DNA of 64,000 nt from Trinickia dinghuensis. GTDB taxonomy: Bacteria; Pseudomonadota; Gammaproteobacteria; Burkholderiales; Burkholderiaceae. Position numbers and translations under genes: made by a program. The stretch lies in the NCBI RefSeq assembly GCF_003367175.1, contig NZ_QRGA01000007.1:357060-421059 (forward strand), written 5' to 3'. The notes below the pieces were generated by a model. The model saw only the letters and a list, made by a program, of their open reading frames with translations. It was not told where the DNA came from and made no database searches. Position 1 is the stretch's first letter, and each line of letters starts with the position of its first letter. Below are positions 39,279 to 49,369 of this stretch, piece after piece.

Positions 39279-40382
39279 TCAGATGCGCATCGGCATGACG
39301 ACGTATTTGAACTCGTCGTTCTCGGGAATCGTGATCAACGCGCTCGAGCTGGCGTCGCCGACGCTCACCTGCAGCATGTCCACCTTCAGATTCGCGAGCG
39401 CGTCGAGCAGATACGTGACGTTGAAGCCCATGTCGATCGTGTCGCCTTGGTAGGCAATCTCGAGTTCTTCCTGCGCCTCTTCCTGATCGGCGTTCGTCGA
39501 CATGATCTTCAGTTGACCCGGCTCGATCACGCAGCGCACGCCCTTGAACTTGTCCGACGTCAGAATCGCCGCCCGCTGCAGCGAACGCTGCAACTCGTCG
39601 CGGCCGATCACGAACGTGTTCTTGTGGCCCTTCGGAATCACGCGCTGGAAGTCGGGGAACTTGCCTTCGACAAGCTTCGAGACGAGTTCGACCTGGCCGA
39701 ACGTGAACTTCACCTGCGTCGATGCGATGTCGATCTTCAAGACATCGTCGATGTCCTCGAGCAGACGCTGCAGCTCGAGAATCGTCTTGCGCGGGATGAT
39801 CACTTCCTGACGCGGGAAATCGCCCTCGATCTTCATCGACGAGAACGCGAGACGGTGGCCGTCCGTGGCCACGGCCATCAGCTGTCCGCCGTCCACGACG
39901 AGCAGCATCCCGTTCAGGTAATAGCGGATGTCCTGCTGCGCCATCGCGAAATAAACCATGCCGAGCAGCTGGCGGAACGTCTTTTGCGGGACGCTCAGGC
40001 TCGCGCCGTAATCTTTGGCCTGGGCGACGGTCGGGAATTCGTCGGCCGCGAGCGTCTGCAACGCGAAGCGGCTCTTGCCCGACTGCACGGTCAAGCGCTT
40101 GTCGGCCAGCGTCAGGCTGACTTGACCGTCCGGCATCGCACGCAAGATATCGAGCAGCTTGCGCGCCGCCACGGTGGTGGCGACCGATTCGCCGCCCACG
40201 CCGAAATCGGCGCGCGTCGTGATTTGCAACTCGAGGTCAGTCGACAGAAACGACACATCCGGGCCGTTCTTGGTGATCAGCAAGTTTGCGAGGATCGGCA
40301 ACGTGTGGCGGCGTTCGACGATGCCGCTCACGGTTTGCAGCGGCCTTAGGAGGTTATCTCGTTCGGTCTTGACCAGTTGCAT
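39279..40382 (-). CDS. dnaN: DNA polymerase III beta subunit (sliding clamp)
   Basis: A 367-residue ring protein that holds polymerase on DNA; the length and three-fold domain repeat are standard. The start MQLVKTERDNLLRPLQ at 40382 is the family form, although the frame opens 13 codons earlier. The C terminus ends in the conserved EFKYVVMPMRI, which forms part of the partner-binding pocket. Between dnaA and gyrB in the usual order. Confidence 0.98.
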   Translation of the reverse strand: MQLVKTERDNLLRPLQTVSGIVERRHTLPILANLLITKNGPDVSFLSTDLELQITTRADFGVGGESVATTVAARKLLDILRAMPDGQVSLTLADKRLTVQSGKSRFALQTLAADEFPTVAQAKDYGASLSVPQKTFRQLLGMVYFAMAQQDIRYYLNGMLLVVDGGQLMAVATDGHRLAFSSMKIEGDFPRQEVIIPRKTILELQRLLEDIDDVLKIDIASTQVKFTFGQVELVSKLVEGKFPDFQRVIPKGHKNTFVIGRDELQRSLQRAAILTSDKFKGVRCVIEPGQLKIMSTNADQEEAQEELEIAYQGDTIDMGFNVTYLLDALANLKVDMLQVSVGDASSSALITIPENDEFKYVVMPMRI

Positions 40383-40635
40383 AGGGTTCCTTCGTTGATA
40401 TGACGGCAAACTCCGCCTCACCCGGCAGTTCGTTCGACGAAAGCGCCGTTACCCCGCATTTCCTGCGCGCCTTCGCCACTCTGCCCGCGCGTTGTTCCCG
40501 CGCTTTCATCCCCGCCTCGCTCGCGCCGCGAAGCACGGGGGGCTAAACCTATATTGTGCCTGAAAAACCACCCGATCCCGCCAAAACCGGGGGCGCATGG
40601 AGGATGCGCTCGGCACGGCCTTGCAAGCCGCCGGC

Positions 40636-42225
40636 TCAGCCCTTCAACGTCTGCTCGAGCACGTGCAGTTCGTGGTTCAGCTGCGCGTCCTTGCTGCGCT
40701 CGTCGGCAATCTTGCGCACAGCGTGCAATACCGTGGTGTGATCGCGCCCGCCGAACAGTTCGCCGATCTCGGGCAGGCTCTTTTGCGTGAGCTCCTTGGC
40801 GAGATACATGGCGATTTGCCGCGGCCGCGCGATGTTCGCCGGACGCTTCTTCGAATACATATCGGCGACTTTGATGTTGTAGAAGTCGGCCACGGTCTTC
40901 TGGATGTTCTCGACCGAGATCTGGCGGTTCTGCACCGTCAGCAGATCCTTGAGCGCTTCCTTCGTCAGCTCGATCGTGATCTCGCGCCCGTGGAACTTCG
41001 AGTACGCGAGGATCTTGCGCAGCGCGCCTTCGAGTTCGCGCACGTTCGAGCGCAGATGCTTGGCGACGAAGAACGCGACGTCCTCCGACAAGCTCACGCC
41101 TTCCGATTGGGCCTTGCGCATCAAGATCGCCACGCGCATTTCGAGCTCGGGCGGCTCGATCGCCACCGTCAAACCCGAATCGAAGCGCGAGATCAGGCGG
41201 TCGTCGATGCCCGAAATCTCTTTCGGATACGTATCGCTCGTGATGATGACCTGCGCCTTGTTCGCGACGAGCGCCTCGAAGGCATAGAAGAACTCTTCCT
41301 GCGTCCGCGATTTGCCGGAGAAGAATTGAATATCGTCGATGAGCAGCAGGTCGAGCGAGTGGTAGTAGCGCTTGAAGTCGTCGAATGCCTTGCGCTGATA
41401 CGCCTTCACGACGTCCGAGACGTATTGCTCCGCGTGGATGTAGCGGATGCGCGCGCCGGCCTTGTCCTGCAGGAGCTGGTTGCCGATCGCGTGAATCAGG
41501 TGCGTCTTGCCGAGGCCCACGCCGCCGTACAGGAACAGCGGGTTGTACGAGATGCCGGGGTTGTCGGCCACTTGGATGGCCGCCGCGCGGGCCAGCTGAT
41601 TGGCTTTACCCGTGACGAAATTGTCGAACGTGAGCACCGGATTGAGCTTCGAGCGCTCGTACATCGATTCCGATTCGGCGCTGCCCAGCGCGGCGCCCGA
41701 ACCCGGACGCCAGGTGCGGCGCGCGGCCGCGGCTTCGTGCGCGTCGACGCTCGGCAGATCGAGATCGGCCGCGTCGTCGAGTGCGCCGCTCACCGCCGGT
41801 CCTTGTCCCTGCCCCAGCCCGCCGCTGAAGCCGCCCACGGCTTTGGGCCCGGGCACGGCCATGCCGGCGCCCGCGCCTTCGTGCGGCAGCCCGGCCGCAT
41901 TCATGGCGGCGGCCGCCGACACCGGCACGCGCGGCAGCGGCACCGAAGACGGCGCGCCGACGTTCGGGCGCAGGCCTGCCTTCGGATCGAGGACGAATTG
42001 CACTTCGATGGGCGCCTGCCAAAAATCGCGGGCGAGATCGGAAATGCGGCCCGAAAACTGGCTCTTGACCCAGTCGAGCTTGAAGCGGTTCGGCGCGGCG
42101 ATGGACAGCGTATTCGCGGCAGCGTCGAAGGCGACCGGGGCCAACGGTTTGATCCACGTCACGTACTGCTGAGGCGTCAGCTCACGCTCCAACAGTGCGG
42201 AACAGTGTTGCCAGAATTCGTTCAT
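40636..42225 (-). CDS. dnaA: Chromosomal replication initiator DnaA
   Basis: A 529-residue initiator. Domain I starts [20 protein letters not shown]. Domain II (~90-195) is a long Gly/Ala/Pro-rich linker typical of Burkholderia. Domain III, the AAA+ ATPase, has Walker [11 protein letters not shown], Walker [11 protein letters not shown], and the box VII arginine in the [12 protein letters not shown] stretch. Domain IV has the DnaA-box-binding signature [16 protein letters not shown]. The frame is open 100 codons further upstream, but that stretch has no domain I features and covers the likely origin, so it is not coding. Confidence 0.98.
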   Translation of the reverse strand: MNEFWQHCSALLERELTPQQYVTWIKPLAPVAFDAAANTLSIAAPNRFKLDWVKSQFSGRISDLARDFWQAPIEVQFVLDPKAGLRPNVGAPSSVPLPRVPVSAAAAMNAAGLPHEGAGAGMAVPGPKAVGGFSGGLGQGQGPAVSGALDDAADLDLPSVDAHEAAAARRTWRPGSGAALGSAESESMYERSKLNPVLTFDNFVTGKANQLARAAAIQVADNPGISYNPLFLYGGVGLGKTHLIHAIGNQLLQDKAGARIRYIHAEQYVSDVVKAYQRKAFDDFKRYYHSLDLLLIDDIQFFSGKSRTQEEFFYAFEALVANKAQVIITSDTYPKEISGIDDRLISRFDSGLTVAIEPPELEMRVAILMRKAQSEGVSLSEDVAFFVAKHLRSNVRELEGALRKILAYSKFHGREITIELTKEALKDLLTVQNRQISVENIQKTVADFYNIKVADMYSKKRPANIARPRQIAMYLAKELTQKSLPEIGELFGGRDHTTVLHAVRKIADERSKDAQLNHELHVLEQTLKG

Positions 42226-42428
42226 CAAGGCGATATCTTTTTTGAGGCACTCACGCTCGCCGCCTCCGCCCCCGGACGTGGTGCGGGGGACGGACCCGAT
42301 GCGGCAAAGCGAGCGAGCCCCGCGGCCCGTCGCCACAAGGGTTTGCGGCGAACCGGCGCGTGCGGAGCGGCGTGCTGGATTCTTGAAGTAAGGCGAGATT
42401 CTACCGCCAAACGCCCGGGCCCAGGAAG

Positions 42429-42437
42429 TTATCCACA
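42429..42437 (+). promoter_or_regulatory. DnaA box
   Basis: TTATCCACA, identical to the strong consensus, about 200 bases upstream of dnaA. It could serve initiation or dnaA autoregulation. Confidence 0.8.
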
Positions 42438-42514
42438 GGGCCGGATCGTGCATCGGATACGTTTGGTTTTGCCATCCGGCCGAACGGGCGGATCGCTTTG
42501 ATACACGTAAAGTA

Positions 42515-42543
42515 TTGACGGCCAAGAGAAAAGCGGTTTAAAT
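42515..42543 (+). promoter_or_regulatory. Likely rpmH promoter
   Basis: TTGACG (42515-42520), a 17-base spacer, then TTAAAT (42538-42543), about 130 bases before rpmH. Five of six bases match the -35 consensus and four of six the -10. Confidence 0.55.
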
Positions 42544-42670
42544 AGCGGGTTCCCGCGAAAGCGAACACCCTTTTTTCGACCCCGGCCCATTGCTTGCCTA
42601 GCGTTCATCGCGTTCAACCGCGCCCGCCTAGTGCCGATGAGTACGCGGTCCATTCTCAAGTGAGATCGAC

Positions 42671-42805
42671 ATGAAACGTACTTACCAACCGTCCGTTACC
42701 CGCCGCAAGCGCACCCACGGCTTTCGCGTCCGCATGAAGACGGCCGGCGGCCGTAAGGTGATCAACGCTCGCCGCGCCAAGGGCCGCAAGCGTCTGGCCA
42801 TCTAA
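42671..42805 (+). CDS. rpmH: 50S ribosomal protein L34
   Basis: A 44-residue, highly basic protein starting [20 protein letters not shown] and ending GRKRLAI, which is the complete L34 sequence pattern. It sits in the large ribosomal subunit. First gene of rpmH-rnpA-yidD-yidC, divergent from dnaA. Confidence 0.98.
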
Positions 42806-42892
42806 GGTCGAAGGCGGCGCACGCCGTGGCCGTCGTCCGCGTCATGCGGGGGCGGGCGGCACCGGCTGCACTTCTTTATAGGGCCCGGTCCG

Positions 42893-43312
42893 TTGCGAGC
42901 GCCAGCAGCCTTCCCCAAAGCCGCGAGGCTACTCAAAACGGATGAATTTTCATCCGTTTTTCGTTTGCGCCCGTGGCGCCGCTCGACGCACTTTGTCGTC
43001 TATGCGCGGCCAACCGGCCAAGCGGCTCGTCTCGGGCTCGTCGTCGGCAAGAAGTTCGCGGCGCGAGCCGCGACGCGCAATCTCGTGAAACGGATCGCGC
43101 GCGAAAGCTTTCGCCTGCGCCGCACCGAGTTCGATGGCTGGGACGTGTTGCTGCGCTTGTCCACGCGCTTCGACAAAGCCGCGTTGCCGAGCGCCGTTTC
43201 GCCGCCCTTGAGAACGCTGTGCCGAACCGAGATCGAGATGCTGCTCGGCAAGGTGGCGCGCGAGATTGCGCGGCGCCAGGCCACGCCGCCGTCCGATTCG
43301 GCGCAGGATTGA
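42893..43312 (+). CDS. rnpA: Ribonuclease P protein component
   Basis: A 139-residue basic protein that helps the RNase P RNA process the 5' ends of tRNAs. The RNA-binding core is visible: [43 protein letters not shown] (the conserved R-N-x-x-K-R-x-x-R helix). The best start is a TTG at 42893, which gives an N terminus of the length seen in related Burkholderia; no ATG lies before the conserved part. It follows rpmH by 87 bases. Confidence 0.95.
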   Translation: MRAPAAFPKAARLLKTDEFSSVFRLRPWRRSTHFVVYARPTGQAARLGLVVGKKFAARAATRNLVKRIARESFRLRRTEFDGWDVLLRLSTRFDKAALPSAVSPPLRTLCRTEIEMLLGKVAREIARRQATPPSDSAQD

Positions 43313-43404
43313 TTTGATTTGACGTGCGCGCGCATGCGCCGATGCCCCGCCCGCATCCGGTTCAAGCGCGCCGCCGCTCGACGGGAGCCTCGCGCCCCGA
43401 TGCT

Positions 43405-43635
43405 ATGCAAACGGTACTGATCGCGCTGCTGCGTCTGTATAAGGTTGCCGTAAGCCCTCTGCTCGGCAGCCGATGCCGTTTTTATCCTTCTTGTTCGGAT
43501 TACGCGCGCGAGGCAATCCAGTATCATGGCGCCGCGCGCGGGAGTTACCTCGCGGTGAAGCGCTTATGTCGCTGCCATCCGTTTTCCGAGGGCGGGATCG
43601 ATCTCGTTCCGCCCGCACCCCCGAAAAAGCGCTGA
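43405..43635 (+). CDS. yidD: Membrane protein insertion efficiency factor YidD
   Basis: A 76-residue peripheral membrane protein that helps YidC insert proteins. The family core is clear: [27 protein letters not shown] with its two cysteines, then [23 protein letters not shown]. The ATG at 43405 precedes it directly. It lies between rnpA and yidC in the usual order. Confidence 0.95.
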   Translation: MQTVLIALLRLYKVAVSPLLGSRCRFYPSCSDYAREAIQYHGAARGSYLAVKRLCRCHPFSEGGIDLVPPAPPKKR

Positions 43636-43665
43636 AACGCCGCTCCATCGACTCTGAGACCACGC

Positions 43666-45342
43666 ATGGATATCAAACGCACCATCCTATGGGCGATCTT
43701 CTTCGTGTCAGCGATCATGCTGTTCGACAACTGGCAACGCGATCACGGACGCCCGTCGATGTTCTTCCCGAACGCGACGCACACGCAGACGAGCACCGGC
43801 ACGCCGGCATCGGGCACGCCCGGCTCGGAAGCCGCAGCCTTGGCCTCGGCCTCGGCTCCGTCCAACGCCATCGCGCCTGTCGCCGGCACCGCACCGAGCC
43901 AGCCGCAGGCGGCCGCGCAGCTGGTTCATTTCAGCACCGATGTCTATAACGGCGACATCGATACGCGCGGCGGCACGCTCGAGAAGCTCGTTCTGACTGG
44001 GAACGCCGATCCGAAGGGCGCGCCGCTGAACGAAACGCTGTTCGATCACACCGCGAAGCACACCTATCTGGCGCGCACGGGCCTGATCGGCGGCGACTTC
44101 CCGAACCACACCGACGTCTTCACGCCGGTTCCGGGCCCGCTCACGCTGAGCCCCGACCAGAAGACGCTGACGGTGTCGCTCGAATCGCCGGTCAAGGGCG
44201 GCTTGAAGGTCGTCAAGACCTACACGTTCACGCGCGGCAGCTATGTGATCGGCGTCGACACGAAGATCGAGAACGTCGGCACGGCGCCGGTCAAGCCGAG
44301 CCTGTACATGGAAATCGTGCGCGACAGCCAGCCGGTCGATACGCCGCGCTTCTCGCATACCTTCCTTGGCCCGGCGCTCTACACGAACGAGCACCACTTC
44401 CAAAAGATCACGTTCAGCGACATCGACAAGAACAAGGTCGACGTCGCGACCTCGGCCGACAACGGCTGGATCGGGATGGTTCAGCACTACTTCGCGACGG
44501 CCTGGATTCCGCAGCAAGGCGCGCCGCGTAACATCTACGTCGAGAAGATCGATCCGACGCTATACCGCATCGGCGTGCAGCAGCCGCTGTCGACGATCGA
44601 GCCGGGCAAGTCGACCGATGTCTCGGCGCGCTTGTTCGCCGGCCCCGAGGAAGAGCGCGTGCTCGAAGGCATCGCGCCGGGGCTCGAACTCGTGAAGGAT
44701 TATGGCTATGTGACGATCATCGCCAAGCCGTTGTTCTGGCTGCTCGAAAAGATCCATGCGGTGGTGGGCAACTGGGGCTGGGCGATCGTGCTGCTCACGG
44801 TGCTGATCAAGGCCGTGTTCTTCCCGCTGTCGGCGGCCAGCTACAAGTCGATGGCGCGCATGAAGGCGATCACGCCGCGTATGCAGGCGCTGCGCGAGCG
44901 GTTCAAGGGCGATCCGCAGAAGATGAACGCGGCGCTCATGGAGCTGTACAAGACCGAGAAGGTGAATCCGTTCGGCGGCTGCCTGCCGATCGTCATTCAG
45001 ATTCCGGTGTTCATCTCGCTGTACTGGGTGCTGCTCTCGTCGGTGGAAATGCGCGGTGCGCCGTGGATTCTCTGGATTCACGACCTTTCGCAGCAGGATC
45101 CCTTCTACATCCTGCCCGTGCTGATGGCCGTGTCGATGTTCCTGCAGACGCGCCTGAACCCGACGCCGCCGGATCCGGTCCAGGCCAAGATGATGATGTT
45201 CATGCCGATCGCGTTCTCGTTCATGTTCTTCTTCTTCCCGGCCGGCCTCGTGCTGTACTACGTCGTGAACAACGTGCTGTCGATCACGCAGCAGTACTAC
45301 ATCACGCGCGTGATGGGTGCGGACAAGAAGAAGGCGGCTTGA
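43666..45342 (+). CDS. yidC: Membrane protein insertase YidC
   Basis: A 558-residue inner-membrane insertase. An N-terminal anchor ([17 protein letters not shown]) is followed by an Ala/Ser/Thr-rich linker and a large periplasmic beta domain (~70-340), then five core helices (~355-545) with the conserved arginine region [26 protein letters not shown]. The basic C terminus (GADKKKAA) may contact ribosomes. It acts with or without SecYEG. Last gene of the rpmH unit, followed by a strong terminator. Confidence 0.98.
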   Translation: MDIKRTILWAIFFVSAIMLFDNWQRDHGRPSMFFPNATHTQTSTGTPASGTPGSEAAALASASAPSNAIAPVAGTAPSQPQAAAQLVHFSTDVYNGDIDTRGGTLEKLVLTGNADPKGAPLNETLFDHTAKHTYLARTGLIGGDFPNHTDVFTPVPGPLTLSPDQKTLTVSLESPVKGGLKVVKTYTFTRGSYVIGVDTKIENVGTAPVKPSLYMEIVRDSQPVDTPRFSHTFLGPALYTNEHHFQKITFSDIDKNKVDVATSADNGWIGMVQHYFATAWIPQQGAPRNIYVEKIDPTLYRIGVQQPLSTIEPGKSTDVSARLFAGPEEERVLEGIAPGLELVKDYGYVTIIAKPLFWLLEKIHAVVGNWGWAIVLLTVLIKAVFFPLSAASYKSMARMKAITPRMQALRERFKGDPQKMNAALMELYKTEKVNPFGGCLPIVIQIPVFISLYWVLLSSVEMRGAPWILWIHDLSQQDPFYILPVLMAVSMFLQTRLNPTPPDPVQAKMMMFMPIAFSFMFFFFPAGLVLYYVVNNVLSITQQYYITRVMGADKKKAA

Positions 45343-45405
45343 TCGTCTTCGATCGCCGGCGCGCAGTACAGGCTGCGCGGCCGGCGCGAATCGCGGTTCG
45401 ATCGA

Positions 45406-45439
45406 GATTCGACGTTCGGGATTCGACGTTCGGGATTCG
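45406..45439 (+). repeat. 14-bp tandem repeat after yidC
   Basis: GATTCGACGTTCGG occurs twice in tandem, with a third partial copy (GATTCG), just before the yidC terminator. Confidence 0.85.
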
Positions 45440-45444
45440 TAAAG

Positions 45445-45487
45445 AAAATCGCCCGGTGCAGTTCATGCACGCCGGGCGATTTTTTTT
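45445..45487 (+). terminator. Strong terminator of the rpmH-yidC unit
   Basis: AAAATCGCCCGG (45445-45456) pairs with CCGGGCGATTTT (45472-45483), with a secondary TGCA pair in the loop, followed by a run of T (to 45487). It would also work, less well, for the convergent regulator gene. Confidence 0.9.
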
Positions 45488-45526
45488 GTTTGGCGGTTTG
45501 GCCGTTCCTCGAAGAACCCTGCAGCG

Positions 45527-45949
45527 CTATCGCTCGCTGCGGTCCCCGTAGAACTGCTCGATCAATTCCTGCACGAGATAGCGATGGTGCGCCGACAGTG
45601 ATTCGATTTTCGACGCCAACTCGATCGTCTCGGGCGTAAGCGGATACTTTTCGTCGCGCGGAAGCGGCTTGGGGGTAACGCGTGCTTGCGCGTTCGGCGG
45701 CGGGCCGTAATGGAGCCAGTGCGGATCGACGCGCAGCCAGTGCGACAACGTCTCGAGCTTGTCGGAGGTCGGGATCGTCCGGCCCGTCAGCCACTTGTGG
45801 GCCGTTTGCGGGGAAATCGGCTGATCGCCGTGATGCCGCAAGTTGAAATGCAGCGCGAGCTGCGTCCCGCCCAGCACCTTTTCAGGGCTACGCTGCAACG
45901 CGAACTTGAGGCGCTCGGAGAACGCGGCTTTTTCTTCGGCGGTCGGCAT
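45527..45949 (-). CDS. Helix-turn-helix transcription regulator (Cro/CI-like)
   Basis: A 140-residue protein. Residues ~5-75 form a HTH domain (FSERLKFALQRS, then ISPQTAHKWLTGRTIPTSDKLETLSHWLRVDPHWLHYG), similar to small regulators that follow phage-repressor lines. The C-terminal ~50 residues (LTPETIELASKIESLSAHHRYLVQELIEQF) look like a helical dimerisation segment. The ATG at 45949 is preferred over a TTG five codons earlier; no clear ribosome site precedes either. Its targets are unknown. It is convergent with yidC. Confidence 0.8.
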   Translation of the reverse strand: MPTAEEKAAFSERLKFALQRSPEKVLGGTQLALHFNLRHHGDQPISPQTAHKWLTGRTIPTSDKLETLSHWLRVDPHWLHYGPPPNAQARVTPKPLPRDEKYPLTPETIELASKIESLSAHHRYLVQELIEQFYGDRSER

Positions 45950-46291
45950 CGGCAAATTGTGCAATCCGGTCCATGTCGAGGAGACAACCGGCTGGGTCAG
46001 CTTTAGCTTGATCGGGTGCGAATTGCGCTGATTTCGGGCGGGCAGGGGGCCGTGCGCACATAGTGGCGTTTCGGCAGAAACTCACATGCCAGCTAGCTTT
46101 GCGGGGAGATCAGTGGACGCACAAGCTTCATTTCGTCCTAATTTTACGCTATCTCGATTGAGATAAAGCTTAACTATGGTATCGGCGCGGCCGAGCCTGA
46201 TCGGAGATCGAAGGGCCTCGGACATCGCCACGCTACAATGCCGGGCATACGCGCCGCCTCGCCCCCTTGCACCTCTCGCTCCCGTTCGACC
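45950..46291. other. Control region between the HTH gene and mnmE
   Basis: About 340 bases without a gene, including AT-rich sequence at 46135-46180 that suits promoters. A -10-like TACAAT lies at 46234-46239, 53 bases before mnmE, without a good -35. Contains the TATCTC/GAGATA dyad listed separately. Confidence 0.5.
46150..46165. promoter_or_regulatory. Small palindrome, possible operator
   Basis: TATCTC-gatt-GAGATA is a perfect six-base inverted repeat inside the AT-rich part of the HTH/mnmE gap. It could be the autoregulatory site of the HTH protein. Confidence 0.45.
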
Positions 46292-47695
46292 ATGCTGCCT
46301 CTCGATTCCGATCCAATCGTCGCCATCGCCACTGCCCCCGGACGCGGCGGCATTGGTGTCGTGCGCATTTCGTGCGGGCGGGTTGGGGAAACCGCTGCGC
46401 TGGCCTTGATGGGCGCGCTTTGCGGCCAAGCGCTGACGCCGCGCCACGCGAGCTACGTGCCGTTCGTCGACGCGGGAGGGAACGTGCTCGACCGCGGAAT
46501 CGCGCTTTACTTCCCGGCGCCGCATTCGTACACGGGCGAATACGTAGTCGAACTGCAGGGCCATGGCGGCCCGGTCGTGCTGCAACTCGTCCTGCAGCGG
46601 TGCCTCGAGGCGGGACAGGCATTCGGTCTTCGGCTAGCCGAGCCGGGCGAGTTCACGCGGCGCGCATTTTTGAACGACAAGCTCGACCTCGCGCAAGCGG
46701 AGGCCGTCGCCGACCTCATCGAAGCGAGCACGGAAGCCGCGGCGCGTTCGGCGGGGCGTTCGCTCGACGGGGCGTTCTCGCGCGATATTCACGCGCTCGT
46801 CGACGAAGTGATTACGTTGCGGATGCTCGTCGAGGCCACGCTCGATTTTCCGGAGGAAGAAATCGACTTCCTCGAAGCGGCGGATGCCCGTGGCAAGCTC
46901 GCGCACATTCGGACCCGGCTCGATCACATCCTCGGCGAAGCACGCCAAGGTGCGTTGCTGCGGGAAGGGTTGTCGGTGGTGCTGGCAGGGCAACCGAACG
47001 TGGGTAAGTCTTCACTGCTTAACGCGTTGGCCGGGGCCGAACTGGCGATCGTGACGCCGATCGCGGGGACGACGCGCGACAAGGTCACGCAGACGATTCA
47101 GATCGAAGGCATTCCGCTGCATGTGATCGATACAGCCGGATTGCGCGAGACGGAAGACGAAGTCGAGCGAATCGGCATTGCGCGGACGTGGAGCGAGATC
47201 GAGCGCGCCGATGTCGTCTTGCACTTGCTCGATGCCCGCTCGGGGGTGACCGACGAGGATGTCGTGATCGACGAGCGGTTTCCGAGCGGCATACCGGTCG
47301 TGCGAGTGCTGAACAAGACCGATTTGACGGAAGTCGGTGCGTCGGTAAATCGACAGGCGGTGGGCGGCGGAGAGACAGAAGTTTGCGAAATCCGGTTGTC
47401 GGCCAAGAAAAGCCTGGGCATCGATCTGTTGCGCGCGGAATTGCTGCGCATTGCGGGTTGGCAAGCGGGGACGGAAAGCGTCTATCTCGCGCGCGAGCGG
47501 CATTTGATCGCGCTGCGCGCGGCCCAGGATCATGTGTCGCTCGCGACGGACCACGCGCAAGAGCGTGCGCAGTCGCTCGATTTGTTTGCGGAAGAATTGC
47601 GGCTGGCCCAGGAAGCGTTGAACTCGATTACCGGGGAGTTCACTTCGGATGATTTGCTGGGCGTGATTTTTAGCCGGTTTTGTATCGGCAAGTAA
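46292..47695 (+). CDS. mnmE: tRNA modification GTPase MnmE
   Basis: A 467-residue GTPase that, with MnmG, adds the carboxymethylaminomethyl group to uridine-34 of several tRNAs. The N-terminal folate-binding domain starts [22 protein letters not shown]-like. The G domain has [23 protein letters not shown] and NKTD. The C-terminal FCIGK supplies the family cysteine. The ATG at 46292 gives the standard N terminus; an upstream ATG in frame is less likely. Confidence 0.97.
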   Translation: MLPLDSDPIVAIATAPGRGGIGVVRISCGRVGETAALALMGALCGQALTPRHASYVPFVDAGGNVLDRGIALYFPAPHSYTGEYVVELQGHGGPVVLQLVLQRCLEAGQAFGLRLAEPGEFTRRAFLNDKLDLAQAEAVADLIEASTEAAARSAGRSLDGAFSRDIHALVDEVITLRMLVEATLDFPEEEIDFLEAADARGKLAHIRTRLDHILGEARQGALLREGLSVVLAGQPNVGKSSLLNALAGAELAIVTPIAGTTRDKVTQTIQIEGIPLHVIDTAGLRETEDEVERIGIARTWSEIERADVVLHLLDARSGVTDEDVVIDERFPSGIPVVRVLNKTDLTEVGASVNRQAVGGGETEVCEIRLSAKKSLGIDLLRAELLRIAGWQAGTESVYLARERHLIALRAAQDHVSLATDHAQERAQSLDLFAEELRLAQEALNSITGEFTSDDLLGVIFSRFCIGK

Positions 47696-47867
47696 TTCCG
47701 GGGTTTCGGCAGAACCTCGGCCGAACAAGCAAGCAGTCGAAATCCAGCCGCAGGCAAAAGAGCCGCGTAATGCGCGGGCGCGAGCACGCGGTCACGTTCG
47801 GCCTCCCCCACCGGCCACATCCGATGCGAGACTCCTGTATTGAGGGGCCGCACCAGCCACTGCCCCC

Positions 47868-47897
47868 CTTGAAAAACCCCCACCCCACCCCGCATCT
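47868..47897 (+). promoter_or_regulatory. Sigma-32 (RpoH)-type heat-shock promoter
   Basis: CTTGAAA (47868-47874), a 15-base C-rich spacer, then CCGCATCT (47890-47897). Against the sigma-32 consensus CTTGAAA / CCCCATNT, the first element is exact and the second has one mismatch. Spacing is in range, and the likely start is about 25 bases before the protease gene. Confidence 0.7.
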
Positions 47898-47929
47898 GAG
47901 TTCCTCCTCCATTTCGGAGAACGACGATC

Positions 47930-48967
47930 ATGGGAAGCCGCCCTGCCTTTATCGATGACCTCGCGCGTGCGCCGTCGCCGCACGGCGGTCCATCCGCGAA
48001 CGATGTCGTGCTCGATCGAGACGACACCCTGCTCGATGCCTACTCGCGCACCGTCATCAACGCGCTCGAACGCGTTCAGCAAGCAGTCGTTTTCGTCTCG
48101 GTCGAGCGCACGGTCCCGGGCGAGCAGCACCCGCGCGGCGGCACCGGCTCCGGGTTTCTCTTCACGCCCGACGGCTATCTGCTGACCAACAGCCACGTCG
48201 TCCATGGCGCCACGGCGATTCGCGTCACGCTCGCCGACGGATCGACTCACGACGCCAGTCTAGTCGGCGAAGATCCGAGCACCGATCTCGCCGTGCTCCG
48301 CATCGGCTCGGCCGAGCCGCTGCCGCACGCCGAGCTCGGCGAATCGTCGAAGCTGCGCGTCGGTCAGATCGCCATCGCCGTCGGCAATCCGCTCGGTCTC
48401 GCGCAAACGGTGACGACCGGCGTCGTCTCGGCACTCGGCCGCTCGCTGCGCTCGGCCTCGGGCCGCATGATCTACGACGTCATCCAAACCGACGCGGCCC
48501 TCAACCCCGGCAACTCCGGCGGCCCGCTCGTCAATTCCGCCGGACAGGTCATCGGCGTCAACACGGCCATCATTCCCGGCGCGCAGGCGATCTGCTTCGC
48601 CACCGCGATCGATACGGCCAAGTGGGTCATCATGCAATTGTTCGCGCACGGCCGCGTGCGCCGCGCCTATATCGGCGTGGCCGGCACCACCGTGCCGATC
48701 GCACGCAAGGTGCAGCGCTACTTCGCGCTCGGCACGACAAGCGGCGTGCGCGTGATGGAGGTTGCCAAAGGCAGCCCGGCCGCGCTCGGCGGGCTGCGCG
48801 TCGACGATACGGTCATCGCGATCGACGGCCTGGCCGTGGATGGCATCGATGCGCTGCAGCGCGTGCTCGATGCATCGAGGATCGATCGTACCGTCGAGAT
48901 CGTCGTACTGCGCCTGACGCAAAAGCTCACGCTAAGCGTCACGCCGGCCGAGCCGGCCCCGAAGTGA
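47930..48967 (+). CDS. HtrA/DegP-like trypsin-type serine protease
   Basis: A 345-residue protease. The catalytic triad is His89 (LTNSHVV), Asp119 (STDLAVL) and Ser196 (NPGNSGGPL). One PDZ domain (~235-340) follows, with the usual PDZ start GYIGVAG-like AYIGVAG and the GSPAALGGLRVDD turn. Unlike DegP and DegS it has no signal peptide or membrane segment in the first 50 residues (MGSRPAFIDDLARAPSPHGG), so it should stay in the cytoplasm. A near-perfect heat-shock promoter precedes it, which fits a role in protein quality control. A weak GGAG ribosome site lies before the ATG. Confidence 0.9.
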   Translation: MGSRPAFIDDLARAPSPHGGPSANDVVLDRDDTLLDAYSRTVINALERVQQAVVFVSVERTVPGEQHPRGGTGSGFLFTPDGYLLTNSHVVHGATAIRVTLADGSTHDASLVGEDPSTDLAVLRIGSAEPLPHAELGESSKLRVGQIAIAVGNPLGLAQTVTTGVVSALGRSLRSASGRMIYDVIQTDAALNPGNSGGPLVNSAGQVIGVNTAIIPGAQAICFATAIDTAKWVIMQLFAHGRVRRAYIGVAGTTVPIARKVQRYFALGTTSGVRVMEVAKGSPAALGGLRVDDTVIAIDGLAVDGIDALQRVLDASRIDRTVEIVVLRLTQKLTLSVTPAEPAPK

Positions 48968-48979
48968 GCCCCGGCAGGG

Positions 48980-49336
48980 CTAGATGTGCGACAGCACGTT
49001 GACGAGTTTGCCGAATGGATCGCGCACGTAAAAGCGGCGCACGCCCCACGGCTCATCGGCGACGCCGTAGTCAATCGCGAAGCCACCCGCCCGCGCACGA
49101 GCGAATGCTTCGTCGACATCGTCGACTTCGATCGACAAATCCGGCACCGGCGCGCCCGAACCACCTTCGGCAGCGATGCTCAGTTGGACTTGCATGCGTT
49201 CGCCGTTCCCCAGGGTCACGATCCAGCCGTGATCCATCAGCATTTCGAGGCCCAATACGTCTCGATAAAACGATGCAGCCCTATCGATTTCATCTTGGGA
49301 CACTGCGATGTTTGCGACGATGCGATTCGTTTTCAT
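48980..49336 (-). CDS. VOC (glyoxalase/bleomycin-resistance fold) protein
   Basis: A 118-residue single-domain VOC protein: IVANIAVSQDEIDRAASFYRDVLGLEML at the start and RRFYVRDPFGKLVNVLSH at the end. The usual last metal ligand Glu is replaced by Lys in DPFGKLVN, so it may not chelate metal the usual way. It converges on the HtrA-like gene with 12 bases between, and follows the metal ATPase gene on the same strand (33 bases). It may be part of that transcript; function unknown. Confidence 0.82.
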   Translation of the reverse strand: MKTNRIVANIAVSQDEIDRAASFYRDVLGLEMLMDHGWIVTLGNGERMQVQLSIAAEGGSGAPVPDLSIEVDDVDEAFARARAGGFAIDYGVADEPWGVRRFYVRDPFGKLVNVLSHI

Positions 49337-49369
49337 CGTTCTCGTTGCTCCGCCTGTTTGCGTATTCGG

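Larger units (their letters stand above)
42226..42670. other. dnaA-rpmH intergenic region, candidate replication origin
   Basis: A 445-base gap between the divergent dnaA and rpmH genes, the standard place for a bacterial origin. It holds one perfect DnaA box (TTATCCACA, 42429-42437) and an AT-richer stretch with the rpmH promoter (about 42500-42545). No cluster of further consensus boxes is visible by eye, which leaves the exact origin open. Confidence 0.5.

Noticed and set aside
42226-42525. N-terminal extension of dnaA by 100 codons
   Set aside because: Family members start at MNEFW. The extension is Arg/Ser-rich and covers the DnaA box and promoter region.
45406-45439. Mobile-element end or attachment site
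   Set aside because: The 14-bp repeat is a simple tandem duplication beside a terminator, with no integrase, inverted ends or tRNA nearby.
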